A stretch of DNA of 9,417 nucleotides from Candidatus Aenigmarchaeota archaeon CG_4_9_14_3_um_filter_37_18 (lineage in GTDB: Archaea > Aenigmatarchaeota > Aenigmatarchaeia > CG10238-14): contig PFTQ01000010.1 in assembly GCA_002789635.1 (NCBI GenBank), forward strand, positions 1 to 9,417. The letters are read 5' to 3'. The notes under the pieces were generated by a model. The model saw nothing but the letters and a program-made list of their open reading frames with translations. It was not told the origin of the DNA and did not search any database. Positions 1 to 6,944 of the stretch are shown piece by piece. Position 1 is the stretch's first letter; each line of letters begins with the position of its first letter. Position numbers and translations under genes: made by a program.

Positions 1-149
1 TCTCGAAAAAAAGGATAGTTATTTCCCTCACCTGTATCCCGAAAACCCATCCATACAGAATCCCCCGGTTTGTTCAAAACAGCATATGCTGGTCTTCTAA
101 CTGCACCCTGAGCTCCATCATGATAGGTTTTGTGAAGGTTAGTCGTCAT
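1..149 (-). CDS. 5' part of an unrecognised protein gene, cut by the window edge
   Basis: An open frame of 49 complete codons runs from an ATG at 149-147 to the window edge with no stop. The protein begins MTTNLHKTYHDGAQGAVRRP and continues with AYAVLNKPGDSVWMGFRDTG. I do not recognise a family; there is no signal peptide or membrane segment in the visible part. The frame hits a stop inside the adjacent IS end, so this ATG is the natural start. An IS66 element has inserted two bases plus one target-site copy upstream of the ATG. The element separates the gene from an excellent TATA box at 1545-1554, which would lie about 25 bases upstream of this ATG in the uninterrupted sequence. That archaeal leaderless-promoter spacing is the best evidence that this is a real gene. 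Expression from its native promoter is probably lost. Confidence 0.6.
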   Translation of the reverse strand, partial: MTTNLHKTYHDGAQGAVRRPAYAVLNKPGDSVWMGFRDTGEGNNYPFFR

Positions 150-151
150 AG

Positions 152-159
152 AATCAAAG
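152..159. repeat. Target-site duplication, left copy (AATCAAAG)
   Basis: AATCAAAG lies directly outside the left inverted repeat of the IS and is repeated exactly at 1528-1535 directly outside the right one. Eight bases is the duplication length known for the IS66 family, so this marks a true transposition event at this spot. Confidence 0.95.
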
Positions 160-173
160 GTACGTGTTTAGCT
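160..173 (+). repeat. Left terminal inverted repeat of the IS66 element
   Basis: GTACGTGTTTAGCT is the exact reverse complement of 1514-1527. The match stops at the outer side where the target duplication begins, which fixes the end of the element. Confidence 0.93.
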
Positions 174-192
174 GACCTATTTCCTACACAAT

Positions 193-218
193 AGAAATCA
201 CGAAATTCTCGTGTTTCT
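193..218 (+). promoter_or_regulatory. Stem-loop in the transposase leader
   Basis: AGAAATCACGA (193-203) and TCGTGTTTCT (209-218) form a stem of about 10 pairs with one bulged T around the loop AATTC. It ends 11 bases before the transposase ATG, so in an mRNA starting at or outside the IS end it would hold the translation start region in structure. Many insertion sequences use such a hairpin to stop read-through transcripts from making transposase; that role here is inference. Confidence 0.5.
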
Positions 219-229
219 AAGTATTTTGA

Positions 230-1519
230 ATGGATAATTTTGATAACAACATTTGCGACAAATGCAAACCCCATTTTGAAAAACTTCAAAAAGAGATAGA
301 AGACTTGAAAAGAAGACTCTTGACATTTGAAAATGCACATACACCTCCTTCAAAGAATTTTGTAAAAAGAGAAAAAGTTGAGAATCCTAAGAAATCTGGA
401 AGGTCTTATGGTCATGAAGGGATAACGCGTCAAACAAAACAACCATCAAGAACAATTGCATTAACATCAAAGAAATGCCCTTATTGCAATTCTCAGTCAA
501 TAACAAGATTAAGGGTAGAATCAAGGGCAATAGAAGATATTCCAGAGCCTGTTCAAACCAAAATAACCAGATACCTAGTGAATTTTTACAAATGTGAACA
601 TTGTGGGAAAACATTCAACACGAAACACAGAGACCTGCCAGAAGAAGGTGATTTTGGCAACAATACTCTGGCACAAGTATCATTGATGAAATTCCAGGAC
701 AGATTGCCATACAGGAAAATACAGGAAGCATTGGAAAGGCAATACAACTTGAAGATAACGCCTGCTTCAATCCTTGACTTCACAAGAAGAGTGGGCGATA
801 AGCTGGAAAATGCCTACAACCAAATAATGCTCAGAACAAGAAATTCCAGATTTGTTTATGCCGATGAGACAGGGCTCAAAGTAGATGGGAAGAAGTATTG
901 GATATGGATATTCGTGACAGCAATAGGGACTTTATCTATAGTGAGAAAAAGCAGGGGAAAGAATGTTGTTGAAGAAGTTCTTGGAAAAGACTATTCAGGC
1001 ACAATAATCTGTGATGGTTGGAAAGCCTATCCAAACTTCACTCGCAACATCCAGAGGTGCTGGGCACATCTTCTTAGAGAAGCTAAATTTTTGTCCAGAA
1101 AGAATGAAGAAGCCAAACTATTGTCAGATAAGCTTCATGAATTGTATAAAAACCTGAAAACAACTCTTGATAAAGGCCCTCCAAATCATATCCGGATCAT
1201 CCTGAAAATGAATGCTGAAAAAAGTTTGAGAGAATTGGCAAACAAGAATTATCAGTCAAAAGATGTTCAAAAATTTGTGATAAAGATCAGAAACGGGGCG
1301 AATTACTGGTTCAACTTTGTCACTAATCCACTTATTGAACCCACAAATAATATTGCAGAAAGAGCATTAAGAGAGCATGTAATTCATAGGAAAATCATAG
1401 GCACATACAGAAATGAAAGGGGCGCTCAAATACATGAAAGAATGATGACTTGCATAGCAACATGGAAACAACATGGATTGAATACTAGAGAAGAATTATT
1501 GAAATGTGTAAGGAGCTAA
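230..1519 (+). CDS. IS66-family DDE transposase
   Basis: This 429-residue protein catalyses cut and strand transfer of the surrounding element. An N-terminal coiled-coil-like stretch (about 15-35, FEKLQKEIEDLKRRL) is followed by a basic linker. A zinc ribbon follows with C83-x-x-C86 and C112-x-x-C115. The RNase-H-fold catalytic domain has the IS66 motifs ADETG (D202), CDGW (D252), RCWAHLLREAKFL after about residue 256, and PTNNIAERALR (E377), so all three DDE residues are present. The C-terminal motif around residues 388-405 (HRKIIGTYRNERGAQ) is also typical. Length and frame look intact. The stop codon TAA lies inside the right inverted repeat. ATG 230 is chosen because it opens the frame about 56 bases inside the left repeat. 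No Shine-Dalgarno site is evident; a hairpin precedes the start. Confidence 0.95.
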   Translation: MDNFDNNICDKCKPHFEKLQKEIEDLKRRLLTFENAHTPPSKNFVKREKVENPKKSGRSYGHEGITRQTKQPSRTIALTSKKCPYCNSQSITRLRVESRAIEDIPEPVQTKITRYLVNFYKCEHCGKTFNTKHRDLPEEGDFGNNTLAQVSLMKFQDRLPYRKIQEALERQYNLKITPASILDFTRRVGDKLENAYNQIMLRTRNSRFVYADETGLKVDGKKYWIWIFVTAIGTLSIVRKSRGKNVVEEVLGKDYSGTIICDGWKAYPNFTRNIQRCWAHLLREAKFLSRKNEEAKLLSDKLHELYKNLKTTLDKGPPNHIRIILKMNAEKSLRELANKNYQSKDVQKFVIKIRNGANYWFNFVTNPLIEPTNNIAERALREHVIHRKIIGTYRNERGAQIHERMMTCIATWKQHGLNTREELLKCVRS

Positions 1520-1527
1520 ACACGTAC
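1514..1527 (-). repeat. Right terminal inverted repeat of the IS66 element
   Basis: AGCTAAACACGTAC mirrors 160-173 perfectly over 14 bases. It overlaps the end of the transposase gene: the TAA stop at 1517-1519 is part of the repeat. Confidence 0.93.
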
Positions 1528-1535
1528 AATCAAAG
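1528..1535. repeat. Target-site duplication, right copy (AATCAAAG)
   Basis: Identical to 152-159 and directly adjacent to the right inverted repeat. Confidence 0.95.
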
Positions 1536-1544
1536 ATGTCTTGT

Positions 1545-1554
1545 TAAAAATAAA
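1545..1554 (-). promoter_or_regulatory. TATA box cut off from its gene by the IS
   Basis: On the minus strand this reads TTTATTTTTA, with purine-rich AAGG upstream. With the IS and one target copy removed, the box is centred about 25 bases before the ATG at 149, the standard archaeal spacing for a leaderless mRNA. It lies just 11 bases after the stop of the 1566-2237 gene. With the IS present the same box would start transcription close to the right IS end and run into it antisense to the transposase. Confidence 0.55.
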
Positions 1555-1565
1555 TACCTTACTTT

Positions 1566-2237
1566 TCATACTTTCCTGAAACCATTCTCTAATTCCGGCA
1601 TCTCTTTGATCACGTAGTCGTATTGGTGAATTTTTGTTTTGAGCAGGCGCGAAAATATCTTTTTTTCTTTTACTTTTGAGATTTTCCTGTTTTTTGCTTG
1701 GAAATTCAGCTTTAAAAGGGCGTCTTCCTCCTTTTCATCCAGTTTTCTTGCAATCCTGTAGTAGATGTTGTATTCTTTCGGGGACGACCTCATTACACTC
1801 CTTATAATCCTCCTCTGGAATTTCTTTCCTTTATTTTCAAGCATTTCTTTCAGGACAGAATAGGAGACAAACTCGCAAAAAACCTCGTCTGATATCTCAT
1901 TCCTGAAGTGAGAGAAATGGTGTGCTATACCGTGCAAAGCATGCTGCAGACCTGAATAATACCTGTTTTTAAGTAGTGAGGAGTTAATGCAGACATACTT
2001 CTTGTTGCCGATGATTATGAAGAACTCGTTGCAGGTTTCTTTCCTTGGGAATTTGAACACCCTGACCCTTATCCTGTCGAGTTTTCCTTTGTTGAAGTCC
2101 AGTGGAGAGTAGTCTAGGATAGGTTCTTTTAGTGATAAGAGGTCATTTTTCAGTTTTTTGGCAATTCTATGATCGCAGTCTTTGAATTTGATCTCAGGAA
2201 ACATAAGAATCATAAAAGAGTTTAGATATTTATGCAT
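1566..2237 (-). CDS. Unrecognised protein with an HGxxH motif (metallopeptidase-like, catalytic Glu missing)
   Basis: The protein has 223 residues and I cannot assign it to a named family. The striking part is residues 98-128: LQHALHGIAHHFSHFRNE followed by DEVFCEFVSY. The pattern H102-G-I-A-H106 plus E122 has the shape of a zincin site (HExxH plus a downstream Glu ligand), but Gly stands where the catalytic Glu belongs. It may bind zinc without cleaving peptides, or the likeness may be accidental. The C-terminal 90 residues are lysine/arginine-rich (basic), which might mean nucleic-acid contact. There is no signal peptide or membrane segment. ATG 2237 is supported by a TATA box centred about 25 bases upstream, fitting a leaderless message. 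An alternative ATG lies eight codons in (MILMFPE). Confidence 0.8.
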   Translation of the reverse strand: MHKYLNSFMILMFPEIKFKDCDHRIAKKLKNDLLSLKEPILDYSPLDFNKGKLDRIRVRVFKFPRKETCNEFFIIIGNKKYVCINSSLLKNRYYSGLQHALHGIAHHFSHFRNEISDEVFCEFVSYSVLKEMLENKGKKFQRRIIRSVMRSSPKEYNIYYRIARKLDEKEEDALLKLNFQAKNRKISKVKEKKIFSRLLKTKIHQYDYVIKEMPELENGFRKV

Positions 2238-2258
2238 TAGCCTGAAAATGAGGCAAAA

Positions 2259-2266
2259 CTTATAAG
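2259..2266 (-). promoter_or_regulatory. TATA box of the 1566-2237 gene
   Basis: CTTATAAG, preceded on the minus strand by the purine-rich GAAAAA that resembles a TFB recognition element. It is centred about 25 bases upstream of ATG 2237, so transcription should start at or next to the first codon. Confidence 0.7.
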
Positions 2267-2292
2267 TTTTTCTGTCTCTTAACTGAAATTAG

Positions 2293-3006
2293 TCATCCAT
2301 AGCTTGTTTTACGCTTATAAGCGTCTCTGGAAACATAGGCACTCATTTCATCATAAGCAGATTTCCCAGCATAGGTTGAACCTATTTCTGTGGTTTCAGA
2401 ATCAACCCTGGCTGGCATAGTTCTGACTTCATCCTTGTAAGACCTAGGTAAAAGACCCTTTATCCTATTTGCGAGTTCATTTATTTCTATAACTTGTTTT
2501 CTAATCATCTGCTTCAAAGAATCTGGTATATCAGCTCTTTCCAACTGTTTTAAGGCAAAATTAGGGTTAGAGCCTATGTCAGTTATTCTCAATACGGCAC
2601 TTACCATTTTTATACCATCAATTTTAGCAGAGTTGATGTTCGTGTTAAAAGCGACAATATAACTGAGATCGGCACCACTAAAATCCGTCTTTGTATCGAT
2701 TATACTTTCGATTATTGCTGACCAGGAGAGGTTTGAGTTCTTGAAAATTGTTCCCTTCAGGTTCGCCCTGCTCAGATCAGACCAAGTAAGATTGCACCCA
2801 GTGAAATTAGACCCAATTAATGTTGAGTTGCTAAAATTAGAGAAGCTCAAGTCAGACCCCGATAAATCAATTTCAGTAAGGTCTTGCCCATCAAACCATC
2901 TACCAACACATCTTATTCCAGAGAAATTCCTTTCACCTTGTTTATATTTTTTGATGATTTCAGAATTAGACATTTGTTTTTTGTTATCTATTGCAGAAAG
3001 TTCCAT
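2293..3006 (-). CDS. Pentapeptide-repeat protein
   Basis: This is a 237-residue protein. From about residue 26 to 135 it carries tandem pentapeptide repeats of the A(D/N)LxX type, for example DLTEI DLSGS DLSFS NFSNS, NLTWS DLSRA NLKGT, and DFSGA DLSYI. Such repeats fold as a square right-handed beta-helix. Residues 136-200 look helical and charged. The C-terminal tail (about 205-237) has a loose Tyr-containing repetition (STYAG, SAYDE, SAYVS, DAYKR, TSYG) and is probably flexible. Some family members mimic DNA and protect gyrase, but most have no known role, and nothing here points to one. There is no signal peptide, so it is probably cytoplasmic. ATG 3006 fits a TATA box about 25 bases upstream. 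The adjacent MFS gene is divergent. Confidence 0.88.
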   Translation of the reverse strand: MELSAIDNKKQMSNSEIIKKYKQGERNFSGIRCVGRWFDGQDLTEIDLSGSDLSFSNFSNSTLIGSNFTGCNLTWSDLSRANLKGTIFKNSNLSWSAIIESIIDTKTDFSGADLSYIVAFNTNINSAKIDGIKMVSAVLRITDIGSNPNFALKQLERADIPDSLKQMIRKQVIEINELANRIKGLLPRSYKDEVRTMPARVDSETTEIGSTYAGKSAYDEMSAYVSRDAYKRKTSYG

Positions 3007-3027
3007 GATATGAATTTGTCTCAGGTC

Positions 3028-3035
3028 AATAAATT
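3028..3035 (-). promoter_or_regulatory. TATA box of the pentapeptide-repeat gene
   Basis: Reads AATTTATT on the minus strand, preceded by AAG, and is centred about 25 bases upstream of ATG 3006. It lies in the 137-base divergent region shared with the MFS gene. Confidence 0.55.
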
Positions 3036-3111
3036 CTTGATCCTCTTAAATGAGACCTTTAAATTTCATAGAAATCCCTGTCTATAACGCGATTAGAGAA
3101 CATTCCTAAAG

Positions 3112-3118
3112 TTTTTAA
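3112..3118 (+). promoter_or_regulatory. TATA box of the MFS/hydrolase pair
   Basis: TTTTTAA(G), preceded by the purine-rich CTAAAG, is centred about 29 bases before ATG 3144, the usual distance for an archaeal promoter with little or no leader. Confidence 0.55.
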
Positions 3119-3143
3119 GCTGTGAAGCTAAACATATTGGACT

Positions 3144-4304
3144 ATGCCAAAATTCAATTTCAAGTATGCAACGATCTTCTTGATTGTGTTTCTGGATTTG
3201 CTAGGCGTAGGAATAGTTTTGCCTTTGCTCCCGTTCTATGCCGAGAAATTCACAAGCAACGCAATAATAATAACATCCATGGTTACGGCTTATTCATTGA
3301 TGTCTTTTATATTCACGCCTATACTAGGACATTTTTCAGACAAATATGGAAGAAAGCCTATTCTAATAATCAGCCAGTTGGGATCGGCGGTAGGATATTT
3401 GTTTTTAGCTTTTGCCAGCAGCATTTACATCCTGTTCCTCTCAAGGATAATCGACGGCATAACTGGAGGAAATATCTCCACAGCTCAAGCATATATCACA
3501 GACATAAGCTCAAAAGAAGAGAGGAGAAAGGCGTTTGGAATCATAGGGGCTGCTTTTGGCTTAGGCTTCATGCTTGGCCCTACTATCGGCGGCTTGCTAG
3601 GACACATAAACATAATGCTTCCGGGGATATTTGGGGCGGTAATGGCAACTGGGGCTTCAATCCTCGTTTATTTGAAGCTTCCTGAAACTACAGTTAAGGG
3701 GAAAGAGGTCGAAAAATACAGTTTCAAGCAAATGTTTTCTGTTTTAAAAAATAACTTTGTAGCAAAAATAATAATAACATCCATCTTTTTCGGTCTGGCA
3801 TTTTCTGGTATGCAGTCAGTATTCTCTTTGTACAACCAAAAGCTTCTCGGCTTTCAGGAAAGGGAGAACGGCCTTTTATTCGGCTACATAGGTTTAATCA
3901 GTATTCTGATGCAGGTCTACTTTCTGAGAAAATTGGAGAAGAAATACGGGGACAAGCCGCTAATAAAAATATCTTTAATTGCTGATATGATAGGGCTGTT
4001 CCTGTTGTTTTTGATGCCTTTTGTCCAATTCAAACTCCTCTTTTTGATGCTTGGGATTACAATGTTTGGTTTTGGTAATGGAATTTTCAACCCGACTATA
4101 CGGGCTTTGCTTACTAAAGGAGTGGATCAGTATGGCAAATACCTCGGCATCTTCGCTTCTTACATAAGCCTGACCATGATTTTCGGGCCGATAATAAGCG
4201 GATTCCTCTATGAGACAGTAGGACCGTCCATATCTTTCCTGGCTTCATCTGTTCTGATGTTGTTAGGTGTTATCAGTTTCTGGGGGATTAAAATCAAAGA
4301 ATAA
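3144..4304 (+). CDS. MFS drug:H+ antiporter-like exporter (DHA1/TetA-type)
   Basis: This 386-residue, very hydrophobic protein with about 12 predicted membrane helices is an inner-membrane exporter of the major facilitator superfamily. Helix 1 carries FLDLLGVGIVLPLLPFYAE, typical of DHA1/TetA-like transporters. Motif A, GHFSDKYGRKP (62-72), lies in the loop between helices 2 and 3. Motif B starts at R101 (RIIDGITGGN), and the antiporter motif C, GAAFGLGFMLGP, lies at about 135-146. The family moves small, often toxic hydrophobic compounds out of the cell against protons. The substrate cannot be read from the sequence, so tetracycline resistance should not be assumed. A small alpha/beta-hydrolase gene follows immediately in the same direction, so the two probably share a message. 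Confidence 0.9.
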   Translation: MPKFNFKYATIFLIVFLDLLGVGIVLPLLPFYAEKFTSNAIIITSMVTAYSLMSFIFTPILGHFSDKYGRKPILIISQLGSAVGYLFLAFASSIYILFLSRIIDGITGGNISTAQAYITDISSKEERRKAFGIIGAAFGLGFMLGPTIGGLLGHINIMLPGIFGAVMATGASILVYLKLPETTVKGKEVEKYSFKQMFSVLKNNFVAKIIITSIFFGLAFSGMQSVFSLYNQKLLGFQERENGLLFGYIGLISILMQVYFLRKLEKKYGDKPLIKISLIADMIGLFLLFLMPFVQFKLLFLMLGITMFGFGNGIFNPTIRALLTKGVDQYGKYLGIFASYISLTMIFGPIISGFLYETVGPSISFLASSVLMLLGVISFWGIKIKE

Positions 4305-4329
4305 GAAATCACTAATGGGAAATATAATC

Positions 4330-4920
4330 ATGAACTCTAACAATGTGATAATTATCCCTGGATTGGGGGACGATACAAATAAGCTGCGGATAATAACCAA
4401 CTGGTGGAATAAGCATGGAATAACCCCTCATATAGTGTCGATTGGATGGCATGACCAGGAGAATTTTCAGCAAAAATTAGCAAAACTTGTAAAAACAATT
4501 GATATCCTTTCCTCTCAGGAGACAGTTTCATTGATTGGAACCAGCGCTGGCGCAAGTGCAGCATTGAATGCATTTGTTAAAAGAAGAAAAAAAGTTTATC
4601 ATGTTGTGAATGTTTGCGGCAGGCTCAGACTAGGGAAATATACCGGCTTCAGGTCTTTTGAAAATAGGACTAGCTCTAGCCCTGCGTTTAAGGAATCTGT
4701 CCTGTTGTTTGAAAGTATGGAATCAAAGCTTAGCAAAGCAGACCGCTCAAGAATTATGACAGTGACTCCTAGATTTGGGGATGAACTCGTCCCAAGAGAT
4801 ACCGCTATTCTTGAATATGCCCACAATATTACCATACCAACGATCGAGCATGGATTCAGCATAGCGATGGCATTGACAATATTTGCGAAGCCGATTATAA
4901 AGTTTCTTACACCGGAATAA
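4330..4920 (+). CDS. Small alpha/beta-hydrolase-fold protein
   Basis: A soluble, probably cytoplasmic hydrolase of about 196 residues. The first strand leads into the oxyanion-type PGLGDD (10-15). The nucleophile elbow is GTSAGA (G-x-S-x-G, Ser72). A candidate acid is D151 in FGDELVPRDTA, and the candidate catalytic His is H174 in IEHGFSIA, so a full Ser-Asp-His triad in the right order is visible. It has no lid domain and is short for the fold, like RBBP9/YdeN-type small hydrolases; the substrate is unknown. The start is uncertain. ATG 4330 has a GGGA about 10 bases upstream and gives a natural first beta-strand. ATG 4315 and ATG 4267 (overlapping the MFS gene by 38 bases) are in frame. It is probably cotranscribed with the exporter. 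Confidence 0.8.
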   Translation: MNSNNVIIIPGLGDDTNKLRIITNWWNKHGITPHIVSIGWHDQENFQQKLAKLVKTIDILSSQETVSLIGTSAGASAALNAFVKRRKKVYHVVNVCGRLRLGKYTGFRSFENRTSSSPAFKESVLLFESMESKLSKADRSRIMTVTPRFGDELVPRDTAILEYAHNITIPTIEHGFSIAMALTIFAKPIIKFLTPE

Positions 4921-4947
4921 TTTCTGAAATAAAGAATTGGTTATTAG

Positions 4948-5021
4948 TGGACTGAGAGGGATTTGAACCCCCAGCCTTCTGGATGCAAACCAGACGATCT
5001 ACCGAGTTGATCTATCAGCCC
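4948..5021 (-). tRNA. tRNA-Ala (anticodon UGC)
   Basis: The minus strand folds as a complete cloverleaf. The acceptor stem is GGGCTGA/TCAGTCC with discriminator A. The D stem is GATC/GATC. The anticodon stem is TCTGG/CCAGA with loop TTTGCAT, giving anticodon UGC. The variable loop is AGGCT, and the T stem GGGGG/CCCTC has loop TTCAAAT. CCA is not encoded, as in many archaea, and there is no intron. It lies on the same strand as the 16S gene and about 2 kb downstream of it, with a DMT transporter and an endonuclease gene between. In many euryarchaea tRNA-Ala sits directly between 16S and 23S, but no 23S is seen next to it here. Confidence 0.95.
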
Positions 5022-5048
5022 ATAACTAACTTAATTTGATAATAAAAG

Positions 5049-5056
5049 TTTATAAA
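5049..5056 (-). promoter_or_regulatory. TATA box of tRNA-Ala
   Basis: TTTATAAA is centred about 31 bases upstream of the first tRNA base, which would give a primary transcript with a leader of a few bases for RNase P to remove. It lies after the DMT transporter stop, so the tRNA probably has its own promoter. Confidence 0.55.
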
Positions 5057-5077
5057 ATAACCTCTCCGTTCCTTTTT

Positions 5078-5968
5078 TCAACTCCGTTCTTTTATCGCAA
5101 GATAGTTTGCAATCAATATGAGAAATCCACCAATAATAACGTTTGAAGCAATAGTTTGGCCTAAAAATATAGCTGCAAGAATAGCTGCGCTGACAGGTTC
5201 AAGTAATAAAATTATCCCAGCATCTGACGCTGTGACTTTCTTTACACCAATGTAGTATGATATATGGGGAATTAAGCCTGCCAATATTTCAAAAATCAAA
5301 AAATAGAGCCAAAAAATAATCGGAAAATTAAGTGAAAGATTTATTATTGAGGCGTCTTTGATGAAGATAGAAACAATGGGGTAAAATATTAGCATAAAAA
5401 TAACATAAAATAGGATATTAGAAAACTTTGTTGTTATAGGATTATATTCCTTTTTCCCAGCAACCCTCCCTAATATAACCCATAATGATAGCAAAAATCC
5501 CCCCAGAAGAGATAATATAACCCCAGTAAAACTGCCAATCTTTTGGATATTAAGGGGATTTACAATAAAAACAACCCCAAGCAAGACAATAATCATCGAA
5601 AGAATCTTTAATTTTGTCAATTTCTCTTTCATTAAAAATTTACTTAAGATCACTGTCCACAAAGGCTGTGTATACAACAGTAAAACAATAATAGATATTG
5701 GTGTTCCCAAAAAAATAGGAAGCCACTGGGAAAAAGCTAGAAAAGCGCTGATTAACCCATAGAAAACATAAAGTTTAACCATCTCATTTCTTATTCTGCA
5801 TTCCTTTCTAAAAACTACGAATGGGAATAACAAAACTATCGTAAACAAACTAGGCAATACTGATATTTGATAAAAAGAAAATCCTAATTCAGCGAGAATC
5901 CCAGCTCCAAAAACAACAAAACCAGAAAAAATACCTGAGATTACAACAAGCCAATATTCCTTTTCCAT
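5078..5968 (-). CDS. EamA/DMT-family membrane transporter
   Basis: This 296-residue protein has about ten hydrophobic helices arranged as two EamA repeats. Each repeat ends in the family's characteristic stretch: LLYTQPLWTVILSKFLMKE around residue 98 in the first half and LLLEPVSAAILAAIFLGQ around residue 253 in the second. It belongs to the drug/metabolite transporter superfamily, which carries amino acids, nucleotides and other metabolites. The substrate cannot be told from sequence. Length and topology match the family, so it appears complete. ATG 5968 is supported by a TATA box about 27 bases upstream. It follows the endonuclease gene by 55 bases on the same strand, but that TATA box suggests separate transcription. 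Confidence 0.88.
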   Translation of the reverse strand: MEKEYWLVVISGIFSGFVVFGAGILAELGFSFYQISVLPSLFTIVLLFPFVVFRKECRIRNEMVKLYVFYGLISAFLAFSQWLPIFLGTPISIIVLLLYTQPLWTVILSKFLMKEKLTKLKILSMIIVLLGVVFIVNPLNIQKIGSFTGVILSLLGGFLLSLWVILGRVAGKKEYNPITTKFSNILFYVIFMLIFYPIVSIFIKDASIINLSLNFPIIFWLYFLIFEILAGLIPHISYYIGVKKVTASDAGIILLLEPVSAAILAAIFLGQTIASNVIIGGFLILIANYLAIKERS

Positions 5969-5991
5969 GAGCTAAATTAGTGACTAAAGTT

Positions 5992-5999
5992 AATAAAAG
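5992..5999 (-). promoter_or_regulatory. TATA box of the EamA/DMT gene
   Basis: Reads TTTTATTA on the minus strand, centred about 27 bases upstream of ATG 5968, in the 55-base gap after the endonuclease gene. Confidence 0.5.
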
Positions 6000-6023
6000 A
6001 AAATAGTTTCCAACAAAATAACA

Positions 6024-6827
6024 CTATGATGCTCTAAGAACAAGAAATCTTCTTGGCCAGATATTGGTCTTTATTATTTTATTTTTCATCTCCAGTTTTC
6101 TGAGACAATGTCTGATTCTATGTTCTATTACTTTAAAATTTACTACCATATCATTTACTGTGGCACTTTCAACTCTCTCCAGAAATTGAATCATTTCTTT
6201 TTCTGTTATTTTCCTATTAAGCGAAAGAATCTCCAGATCGAGATCCAACCATTTTCTTTTCTTTGGATGTGAAAAACCAATTAATTCTGAAAATTTTCTA
6301 ATATTATCATGATTCCTAAACCCCCCTGGAATGAGAATTATGTGAAAATTATCATTGTTCTGTACTACAAATTTGATTCCAATCTCTTTTAATCGTGATT
6401 TCATAAACTCGGTTATCAAATCTCCTTGTCTATCCTTTTTTTGCCAGATGACTACCTCACATCTTCCATTAACAGACCCTTCTGCATCGAAGATTCCCTG
6501 AAGAATTGGTCCTGATATATTTACATTACTCGCTACCAACACATTTTCGAAAAGTTTTTTTATTCTCTTCTTAAAAATAGTGGAATTTACAGTAGATTCT
6601 ATAGTTTCTTTATTTCTCTTGAACCCATTTCTATTACTTTTGAGTCTCCTTATTTTTATTTTTTCCCTTGGGATATCAAATCTACTATTCAAAACTTCGA
6701 TCCATTTATTAATCAGAAATTCTTCATTATTCCAAAGTCTAACCATTCTACCAGATAAACTACCATCTCCGATAGTAATACCAATAAACCAAGCAATATC
6801 TGGGGTAATTTCTCTCATTCCCACCAC
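6024..6827 (-). CDS. Free-standing LAGLIDADG homing endonuclease with C-terminal helix-turn-helix-like region
   Basis: This 267-residue single-chain LAGLIDADG protein carries two motifs: WFIGITIGDGS (13-23, acid D21) and ILQGIFDAEGS (108-118, acid E116). Both candidate metal-binding acids are kept, so it may cleave DNA. After the second half, residues about 205-255 (KITEKEMIQFLERVESATVNDMVVN and the following arginine-rich helix) look like a winged-helix DNA-binding extension. The frame is intact. The start may be GTG 6827 or the ATG nine bases in, which has GGTGG just before it; the call is uncertain. It lies about 245 bases past the 16S 3' end on the same strand, outside any intron I can define, and is clearly different from the intron-encoded enzyme. 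It may be an orphan that lost its intron, or a helper acting in trans on the 16S introns (inference). Confidence 0.88.
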   Translation of the reverse strand: MVGMREITPDIAWFIGITIGDGSLSGRMVRLWNNEEFLINKWIEVLNSRFDIPREKIKIRRLKSNRNGFKRNKETIESTVNSTIFKKRIKKLFENVLVASNVNISGPILQGIFDAEGSVNGRCEVVIWQKKDRQGDLITEFMKSRLKEIGIKFVVQNNDNFHIILIPGGFRNHDNIRKFSELIGFSHPKKRKWLDLDLEILSLNRKITEKEMIQFLERVESATVNDMVVNFKVIEHRIRHCLRKLEMKNKIIKTNIWPRRFLVLRAS

Positions 6828-6944
6828 TAATTAAAATATCGATTTCAAGGTATAGATGTTTTTGTAGAGGGTAATGTTTGTATGAACAGCTGAAAGAAGG
6901 GACTAAAAATGATATATGGTGCTAAAAAACACTCCATATCCCAC

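Larger units (their letters stand above)
160..1527 (+). mobile_element. Complete IS66-family insertion sequence, transposase-only type
   Basis: The element is 1368 bp long and bounded by perfect 14-bp terminal inverted repeats: GTACGTGTTTAGCT at 160-173 and AGCTAAACACGTAC at 1514-1527. An 8-bp direct repeat AATCAAAG flanks it. It carries one intact gene, an IS66-type DDE transposase on the plus strand, and no room for the small accessory ORFs (tnpA/tnpB) of classical IS66. That resembles the single-ORF branch of the family (ISBst12-like; from memory, not searched). Intact ends, identical target duplications and an undamaged frame suggest a recent and possibly still active copy. It sits between a putative promoter and the first codon of a minus-strand gene. 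Confidence 0.93.

Noticed and set aside
3122..3685. A 187-residue plus-strand frame overlapping the start of the MFS gene
   Set aside because: Shadow frame of the MFS gene, which has the complete membrane-protein sequence and motifs A-C; the shadow has no coherent composition.
5078..6827. A 23S rRNA fragment between 16S and tRNA-Ala
   Set aside because: Both intervals are filled by intact protein-coding frames with clear families; no conserved 23S landmark is seen.
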